Origin: an uncultured Collinsella sp.
GTDB taxonomy: Bacteria > Actinomycetota > Coriobacteriia > Coriobacteriales > Coriobacteriaceae
Direction of reading: 5' to 3'
Length of the DNA: 14,915 nt
Assembly (NCBI GenBank): GCA_958354105.1
Contig: CATWVA010000041.1
Coordinates: 1 to 14,915 of the forward strand
Shown: positions 7,319 through 13,172 of the stretch, piece after piece
How the letters are laid out: each line of letters opens with the position of its first letter
Position numbering within the stretch: position 1 is the first letter of the stretch
Program-made: the position numbers and the translations under genes
Notes under the pieces: model-generated
Databases searched by the model: none
The model's input: the letters and a program-made list of their open reading frames with translations, nothing else
Told to the model about the DNA's origin: nothing

Positions 7319-8317
7319 TTGGCACGATCTTCGGGTTTCTCCACAAATCTGAATACCAAGCGACAATCAACGGGTATGCGCCCGTTGATTGTTTTCAGCC
7401 TGATTTCGGTGTTGCTGCTCACGTTTTATATTCGTGAGGGCGAGGCTGGGCCGATTCATGCCGTGCGTTCGGGCGTAACGACGATTACCTCGCCGGTGCG
7501 CTTTGTGGGCTCGGCTGTGGCGGCTCCCTTCAATGCGATCGGCAACGTGTTCTCTAACCTTACGGCGTCGCAGGACACGCTCGACGAACTCAAGAAGCAA
7601 AATGAGGAACTGACCTCTAAGGTTGCTGAGCTCTCCGAGGCTCAAAAGACCGCCGAGCGTCTGGAGGGGCTGGTCGGACTGCAGTCGACCTACAACCTTA
7701 AATCGACCGCTGCTCGTATTGTCGGTGCCTCCGGCGATGCCTGGACCTCGACCGTTACCATCGACAAGGGCTCTGCCGACGGCCTTACCATCAATATGCC
7801 GGTGACGAGTTCTGCCGGTGTTATCGGCCAGATTATCGAGGTATCGGCCAAGACCTCTACCGTGCGCCTGATTGGCGACGAGAACTCGGGCGTGTCCGCC
7901 ATGGTGCAGGACACGCGCGCCCAGGGTATGCTGCAGGGTCAGGCTGACGGCACGCTGCGTCTTGAGTACGTGAGTGTCGACTCCGACGTTAAAGTTGGCG
8001 ACATCATCGTGACCTCGGGCATTGGCGGTGTGTTCCCCAAGGGCCTTCCGCTCGGCACCGTCTCGTCGGTTGAGAAATCGGCAAACGACGCGTACTACAC
8101 CATTGTGGTGCGCGCTCAGACTACGGCCGAGAACAACGAGGAAGTGCTGGTCATTACCTCGCTGACCGACGAACAGTCGGCCTCGGATGAGGATGTGAGC
8201 ACGGCCAACAGCACGCCGCAGGGAACGTCGCGCGATGCTGCGACCAAGACGAAGGACGAGAGCTCGGATGACAGTTCCGACACGTCCGAGACGACCGATT
8301 CCGGCTCGAGCGAATAG
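7319..8317 (+). CDS. mreC: Rod shape-determining protein MreC
   Basis: A 332-aa bitopic membrane protein that links MreB and MreD to PBP2 on the outer face of the membrane. One helix is at about 22-38, preceded by basic residues. A coiled coil at about 80-120 (LDELKKQNEELTSKVAELSE and following heptads) drives dimerisation. The beta-rich MreC core follows, with typical DKGSADGL and VTSGIGGVFPKGLPLG segments. After about residue 280 comes a tail of about 50 residues rich in Ser, Thr, Asp and Glu, not part of the conserved core. The start is TTG 7319 with AAGGTGGA at 7305-7312. The stop codon TAG overlaps the SD of mreD. Confidence 0.95.
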   Translation: MARSSGFSTNLNTKRQSTGMRPLIVFSLISVLLLTFYIREGEAGPIHAVRSGVTTITSPVRFVGSAVAAPFNAIGNVFSNLTASQDTLDELKKQNEELTSKVAELSEAQKTAERLEGLVGLQSTYNLKSTAARIVGASGDAWTSTVTIDKGSADGLTINMPVTSSAGVIGQIIEVSAKTSTVRLIGDENSGVSAMVQDTRAQGMLQGQADGTLRLEYVSVDSDVKVGDIIVTSGIGGVFPKGLPLGTVSSVEKSANDAYYTIVVRAQTTAENNEEVLVITSLTDEQSASDEDVSTANSTPQGTSRDAATKTKDESSDDSSDTSETTDSGSSE

Positions 8318-8321
8318 GGGG
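8316..8321 (+). promoter_or_regulatory. SD of mreD that decides between two in-frame ATG codons
   Basis: AGGGGG at 8316-8321 begins inside the mreC stop codon TAG. The first ATG, at 8323, is one base away, too close for initiation. The second, at 8329, is seven bases away and is the likely start. Confidence 0.7.
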
Positions 8322-8328
8322 CATGTCC

Positions 8329-8895
8329 ATGGATCTACACGAGCAGGGGATGAGCTCCCGCACGTTTGTAATCGCCGCCATCGTGTGCGTGCTGCTGCAG
8401 GCAGGCCTGGCACCGCAGATCTCCATTGCGGGCGGTCGCGTCAACTTCATGATTATCCTGGTGTGCCTAAGCGTGTTCTCGGGCGACCCGACCCGTGCCG
8501 TCGCGTGCGGTTTTTGCAGCGGCTTGTTTTATGACCTGTCCGCTGCCGTGCCGGTGGGCGTTATGTCGCTCCTGCTGACCGTGGGTTCTTTTGCCCTAGT
8601 GCACAGCGCCGCCGGTCAGACGGGCGGTACCCCAAGTGCGCGCGGCATCACGGTGGGCACCTTCGCGCTCGTCATTAATGTGATTTACAGCATCATCTTG
8701 CTGTTTATGGGTTTGGAGACGAGCTTTGTCGTGGCGATCTTCGGCCATGCGCTGCCGTCTTCGATCCTGACGGGTCTGGTTGCCATTCCATTTTTGATGT
8801 CCGGCGTCGTGCCGCAGTCCGGCTATGGATTCTCCGCACGTGGCGGACGCCAGACGGGTATGCGCTTTAAGCCCAAGACCCGCAAGCTCAAATAG
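8329..8895 (+). CDS. mreD: Rod shape-determining protein MreD
   Basis: A 188-aa polytopic membrane protein, mostly hydrophobic, with about five to six helices. It works with MreC in the elongation complex and may modulate activation of PBP2 and RodA. MreD proteins are poorly conserved; the call rests on size, hydrophobic profile, the LFYDLSAAVPVGV segment (MreD proteins typically carry a D-x-x-x-x-x-x-G-x pattern there), and its place between mreC and the PBP2 gene. ATG 8329 is preferred over ATG 8323 because of SD spacing. The basic C-terminus is probably cytoplasmic. The stop TAG merges with the SD of the next gene. Confidence 0.9.
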   Translation: MDLHEQGMSSRTFVIAAIVCVLLQAGLAPQISIAGGRVNFMIILVCLSVFSGDPTRAVACGFCSGLFYDLSAAVPVGVMSLLLTVGSFALVHSAAGQTGGTPSARGITVGTFALVINVIYSIILLFMGLETSFVVAIFGHALPSSILTGLVAIPFLMSGVVPQSGYGFSARGGRQTGMRFKPKTRKLK

Positions 8896-8908
8896 GGGAG
8901 GCCCGTAG

Positions 8909-10978
8909 ATGTCTTCCCAGTTGACGGTTATTATCGCCGGTATCGTGCTGGTTGTGGCCATCGTGGTCGCGCTGGTCATCATGCGTCGTGGCGATTCCCG
9001 TTTTACCTACGATACGCAGCATGGAACGGCCCCGCGCGCCACCGAGGGCGAGGGCAATACCGCGGCGACCGCCTTTAAGGGCCGCTTTTCCATCCTCACC
9101 ACGGGTGTGGGCGCGATGTTTGCGGCGCTTGCCGTCAAGCTGTGGGGCATGCAGATGGTCTCGTCGGACTATTACGAGAAGCAGGCCAATAGTAATCAGA
9201 CTCGCACCGTTACCACACCCGCTGTGCGCGGTCGCATCCTTGACCGCAATGGCGTGGCGCTTGTCCAGAACCGTCCCTCACTTGCTGTCGTGGCCTACCG
9301 CGACCTTGCGGAGGATGAGGTTCTGGTTCGCCATCTTGCCAACTTGCTTGGAATGCCTTACGTGGCGGTCCTTCGCAATATTCAGGACAATACAGAGGGC
9401 GCTCAGAGCCTGCATACCATCGCGACGGACGTCCGTCGCTCCACGGTTGCCTATATTCAGGAGCATGCCGGCGAGTTCCCGGGCGTCAAGATTGCCGAGC
9501 GTACCGAGCGCCAGTATCCATATGGCGAGACGGCATGCCATATCTTGGGCTATACCGGCACCATTACCTCCGAGCAGCTCGAGGCCCAGAATAAGAAAAC
9601 CTCTGGCGATGATGATGCTTCTGCTGGCAAGATTACGTACCAGTCGGGCGATATCGTGGGCCAGGCGGGCGTTGAGAGCTACTACGAAAACCTGCTGCAG
9701 GGTATTCGTGGCGAGCAGACCGTCAAGGTCGATGCCTCGGGCAATGTGACCGGTCAGGCCGGCGCCGTGCCGGCGAAGGCCGGCTCCGACATTAAGCTCA
9801 CGCTCGACCTTAAGATCCAACAGGCCTGCGAGACGGCGCTGGCGAGCGCTATCGAGCTTGCCAAGACCACTGGCTACAGCAATGCCGGCAACGGCGCTGT
9901 GGTGTGTCTCGATCCCAACAATGGCGAGATCCTGGGCATGGCGAGCGAGCCCAAGTTCGATCCGTCCGTCTTTATCGGCGGCGTCTCAAATGACGTGTGG
10001 ACCGAGCTCAATGATGACAAGGGTTCGCACCCGCTGCTCAACCGCGCCATTAGCGGACAGTACATGTCGGCTTCGACCATCAAGCCGCTCTCGGCACTGG
10101 CCGGTCTTGAGTTTGGAACCTACACGTCGGGGCAGACGACCAACTGCACGGGCTATTGGACGGGTCTGGGCAAGTCGTGGGGCAAGTACTGCTGGCTGCA
10201 TTCCGGCCACGGCACCATGACGCTGCAGTCGGGTATCGCCAACTCGTGCGACCCCGTCTTCTACGACATGGGCAAGGCGTTCTTTTATGACGAGAAACAT
10301 TCCGAGGGCCTGCAGGAGGTCTTTCGTCGCTGGGGCCTAGGCAAGACCTGCGGTATCGATCTGCCGAGTGAGGGCGCGGGCCGTATTCCCGATGCCGAGT
10401 GGAAAGAGTCGTACTTCACCGACGCATCTGCCGAGGACCGCAAGTGGAATGCCGGCGATATGACCAACATTGCCATCGGCCAGGGCGACATCCTGGTGAC
10501 GCCCCTGCAGATGGCGTGCGCCTATATGGGTCTTGCCAACGGCGGTAAACAGTACGTGCCTCACGTGTTTTTATCTGCCGTGTCGCGCGATGGCGACGGC
10601 GATGCCTATAAGTACAACGGCAAGGGCAAGAAGAAGCGCCTGGAGGCCAAGATCAACAGCGATTCGGATTTGGCTCTTGTTCGCAACGGCATGCACGACG
10701 TGATATACACGGCATCGACGTCCCTGGCGGCGCACTTTGGTACCCTGACGCCGCAGGTATACGGCAAGTCGGGCACGGGCGAGAAAAGCGGCGAGGACGA
10801 ATACGCTTGGTTCTGCGCCTATGCACCGGCCGATAATCCCAAGTATGTCATCGCTACTGTCCTGGAGCAGGGCGGCGGCGGCTCAGATACCGCGATGCAT
10901 GTCGTGCGCGACGTGCTCGGTGTGATTTATGACGAGCCCGATACCTCTTCGGCCTCGGGCGATTCTTCGGTTCGATAG
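8909..10978 (+). CDS. mrdA: Penicillin-binding protein 2, elongation-specific transpeptidase
   Basis: A 689-aa class B penicillin-binding protein that cross-links peptide stems during side-wall growth, paired with RodA. The pedestal domain starts with RGRILDRNG at about 107-116. The transpeptidase motifs are SxxK as STIK with catalytic Ser389, SCD at 446-448 (the SxD variant typical of the PBP2 family), and KSGTG at 620-624. Two hydrophobic segments occur near the N-terminus, at about 6-26 and 60-80, where most PBP2 proteins have one. The RR-containing linker between them suggests an N-out, linker-in arrangement, which still leaves the catalytic domain outside. ATG 8909 has AGGGGAGG at 8894-8901, seven bases upstream, so this start is well supported. 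The stop codon is nine bases before rodA. Confidence 0.96.
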   Translation: MSSQLTVIIAGIVLVVAIVVALVIMRRGDSRFTYDTQHGTAPRATEGEGNTAATAFKGRFSILTTGVGAMFAALAVKLWGMQMVSSDYYEKQANSNQTRTVTTPAVRGRILDRNGVALVQNRPSLAVVAYRDLAEDEVLVRHLANLLGMPYVAVLRNIQDNTEGAQSLHTIATDVRRSTVAYIQEHAGEFPGVKIAERTERQYPYGETACHILGYTGTITSEQLEAQNKKTSGDDDASAGKITYQSGDIVGQAGVESYYENLLQGIRGEQTVKVDASGNVTGQAGAVPAKAGSDIKLTLDLKIQQACETALASAIELAKTTGYSNAGNGAVVCLDPNNGEILGMASEPKFDPSVFIGGVSNDVWTELNDDKGSHPLLNRAISGQYMSASTIKPLSALAGLEFGTYTSGQTTNCTGYWTGLGKSWGKYCWLHSGHGTMTLQSGIANSCDPVFYDMGKAFFYDEKHSEGLQEVFRRWGLGKTCGIDLPSEGAGRIPDAEWKESYFTDASAEDRKWNAGDMTNIAIGQGDILVTPLQMACAYMGLANGGKQYVPHVFLSAVSRDGDGDAYKYNGKGKKKRLEAKINSDSDLALVRNGMHDVIYTASTSLAAHFGTLTPQVYGKSGTGEKSGEDEYAWFCAYAPADNPKYVIATVLEQGGGGSDTAMHVVRDVLGVIYDEPDTSSASGDSSVR

Positions 10979-10987
10979 GAGGTTGCG

Positions 10988-12214
10988 ATGGATTTTTCTC
11001 CGGCGGATCTGTTCCGTTCAACCAAGACCGGCTCTCGCAGCAGCCTGGACCGCGTCAACAAGCAACTTTCGGCCTCGCGCGGCACGTTTCGCCAAAAGGT
11101 CCATATCGGTGTGCTCGTGGCTACAGTGGCGCTCGTCGCCTACGGTGCCATCATTATCTGGTCGGCTTCGCAGTTTAAGGCCGATGCTTCGTTCTCACGC
11201 CATCTGCTGGGAATTGGCATCGGCACGGTGCTGGCGGTGCTGGTCTGGCGCTCCGACCTGCGCGGTATTTCCAATTTCTCGACGGCGTTGCTCGTCATCG
11301 ACCTGATCGTGATCCTCTCGCCCAAGATTCCGGGTCTGTCCTATACGGGCGGTCTGGGCATGACGGGCTGGATCAAGATTCCCGGTATCGGCTTGACATT
11401 CCAGCCGGTTGAGCTTGCCAAGCTCATCACCATCTTCTTTATTGCTACGCTTGGCTCGCAGTATAACGGTCGCATCGATACCGTTCGCGACTACGTCAAG
11501 CTCTGCGGCATGTTGTCCATTCCGTTTTTGGCCGTCGTCGCCATGGGCGACCTGGGCTCGGGCCTTGTCGTGCTGGTTTCGGGCGCCATCGTCATTTGTA
11601 TGAGTGGTGCACGCCGCGAATGGGTGCTGTCGACCCTGGCCCTGCTCGTGGGCCTGGTGGCCCTCGTCCTGGCGCTCGATTCGGTCTTTGATTCGTTGCT
11701 CGGCCACGATGTGCTTATCAAGCAGTATCAGATGAACCGTCTGACGGTCTTTATCGACCCCGATAATGCCGATTCGGACGATGCCTACAACCTGCAGCAG
11801 TCGCTTATCGCCGTTGGCTCGGGTGGCTTCTTTGGTAAGGGTTTGGGCCATGCGACGCAGTCGGCCGGCGGCTTTCTGCCTGAGTTCCACACCGACTTCG
11901 TCTTCGCCTTTCTGTCCGAGACCTTTGGCTTTTGCGGCTCCTTTTTGCTGCTGTGCTTGTACGTACTGCTCATCTTCTCGACGATCCGCGTTGCTTTTAA
12001 GTGCGAGTCTCTGTTCCTACGCTTATCATGCGTAGGTATCGTCGGCATGTGGGCGTTCCAGACCTTCGAAAACATCGGCATGTGCATCGGCATGATGCCG
12101 ATTACCGGTATTCCGCTACCGTTTATTAGCTTCGGTTCGTCTTCGATGATGATTCAGCTGCTGACGGTGGGTATCGTACAATCCATATGGCGGCATCGTT
12201 CGGGCGCCGCGTAA
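10988..12214 (+). CDS. rodA: Peptidoglycan glycosyltransferase RodA (SEDS family)
   Basis: A 408-aa polytopic SEDS protein that polymerises lipid II into glycan strands. About ten membrane helices are visible. Signature segments are FQPVELAKL near residue 138, GSGGFFGKGLG near 278-288, LPEFHTDFVFAF with H301-T302-D303, and the C-terminal GIPLPFISFGSSSMM. The HTD Asp belongs to the conserved extracytoplasmic loop thought to be catalytic in SEDS enzymes. The N-terminal cytoplasmic stretch of about 38 residues, rich in Ser and basic residues, is longer than in many RodA proteins. It is called RodA rather than FtsW from its position directly after the PBP2 gene in an mre operon. ATG 10988 has a perfect AGGAGG at 10977-10982. 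A run of rare codons forming a hairpin lies at 12016-12036. Confidence 0.95.
   Translation: MDFSPADLFRSTKTGSRSSLDRVNKQLSASRGTFRQKVHIGVLVATVALVAYGAIIIWSASQFKADASFSRHLLGIGIGTVLAVLVWRSDLRGISNFSTALLVIDLIVILSPKIPGLSYTGGLGMTGWIKIPGIGLTFQPVELAKLITIFFIATLGSQYNGRIDTVRDYVKLCGMLSIPFLAVVAMGDLGSGLVVLVSGAIVICMSGARREWVLSTLALLVGLVALVLALDSVFDSLLGHDVLIKQYQMNRLTVFIDPDNADSDDAYNLQQSLIAVGSGGFFGKGLGHATQSAGGFLPEFHTDFVFAFLSETFGFCGSFLLLCLYVLLIFSTIRVAFKCESLFLRLSCVGIVGMWAFQTFENIGMCIGMMPITGIPLPFISFGSSSMMIQLLTVGIVQSIWRHRSGAA
12016..12036 (+). repeat. Perfect inverted repeat built of rare codons inside rodA
   Basis: CCTACGC (12016-12022) and GCGTAGG (12030-12036) are perfect 7-base complements around the loop TTATCAT. In the rodA frame this covers codons CTA, CGC, TTA, TCA, TGC and GTA at residues 344-349. 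CTA, TTA, TCA and GTA are all uncommon in this otherwise G/C-ending gene. Confidence 0.7.
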
Positions 12215-12232
12215 CCGCTGGAGGGGTTTGCT

Positions 12233-13162
12233 ATGATAATTCCCGTAGATAAGCTGACCCGCGCTTTTAAGATGGGCGCGTCCGTTAAGAAGGATTCCGA
12301 TACGCCGGTGCGCGTCTCGGTCTATCTGGATTCGTCCGCCTCGCGCTTTCTTGCCGAGACGGTGCGTGACGCCTTTGTGCCGCAGACGACCTCGGGTATT
12401 GTGCGCGTCGAGCGTCTGGGGGAGGAGCGAATTGCTCCAAAGACCGATACCGATGTGGTGCTGGTGCTCTCGTGTGGTTCCGACCGCTTGGAGAGTGCCG
12501 TGCAGGAGCTCGTGATCGCCGGCGCGCCCGTCTGCGTGCTTGCCGAGTCTGCTGTGGAGGTGCCGTTTATCGAGGAGTCCACGCCCATGCTCGGCGTGGT
12601 AGCGGCAACCGATAAGACGTATCTGCTCGAGACGCTTGCCCGCTGGATTCTCGATCGCACCGACAAGGAAACGGCTTTTGCGGCGAACTTTGCCTTCATG
12701 CGCATCGCGGCGGCCAATCGTATCATCACCTCGTGCGCGCTCACCAATATGGCGACCGGTGCGCTGGTGTTTTTGCCGGGCGCCGATTATCCCGTTATGG
12801 CGCTGGCGCAGGTGGGCATGCTCTTTGAGCTCGCTGCCGTCTTTGGACGCGGTATTAAGCCCGAGCGCGGCTACGAGGTCGCGGGCGTGCTTGCCGGCGG
12901 TCTTGTGATCCGCGCGGTCACCCGCGCGCTCGTCAAGCAGACACCGCATATTGGGTTTGCCGTCAAGGCGCTCACTGCTGCCGCGGGCACCTATGGCATG
13001 GGCCGTGCGCTTGTTTCGCTCTACGAGCGCGATGTCGACTATAGCCGTGCCAACGAGGTGGTTACTGCCACGTTCTCCCGCGTTCGCGATCTGGTAACCA
13101 CGGTCGCGGGCGCTACCCGTCCTATGGCGTCCTACCAGGACGCATCAGATCTCGCTGCTTAG
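12233..13162 (+). CDS. DUF697-domain protein with a possible degenerate GTPase-like N-terminal half
   Basis: A 309-aa protein. Residues from about 150 to 275 resemble DUF697, the domain found at the C-terminus of YcjF-like and some Era-type GTPase proteins: an AANRII segment, a small hydrophobic block ending in a Pro/Asp turn (FLPGADYPV), QVGMLFELAAVFG, then TPHIGFAVKALTAAAGTYGMGRA. This part is probably membrane-associated. Residues 25 to about 145 look like an alternating alpha/beta domain, with DVVLVLSC and APVCVLAES strands placed like the Walker B and G4 strands of a small GTPase. No P-loop (GxxxxGKS) and no NKxD is present, so nucleotide binding is unlikely. ATG 12233 has GGAGGGG at 12220-12226. 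It lies 18 bases after rodA and 10 before the radical SAM gene, so it is probably part of the operon. The domain call is from pattern memory. Confidence 0.8.
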   Translation: MIIPVDKLTRAFKMGASVKKDSDTPVRVSVYLDSSASRFLAETVRDAFVPQTTSGIVRVERLGEERIAPKTDTDVVLVLSCGSDRLESAVQELVIAGAPVCVLAESAVEVPFIEESTPMLGVVAATDKTYLLETLARWILDRTDKETAFAANFAFMRIAAANRIITSCALTNMATGALVFLPGADYPVMALAQVGMLFELAAVFGRGIKPERGYEVAGVLAGGLVIRAVTRALVKQTPHIGFAVKALTAAAGTYGMGRALVSLYERDVDYSRANEVVTATFSRVRDLVTTVAGATRPMASYQDASDLAA

Positions 13163-13172
13163 GGGTTTTCCG

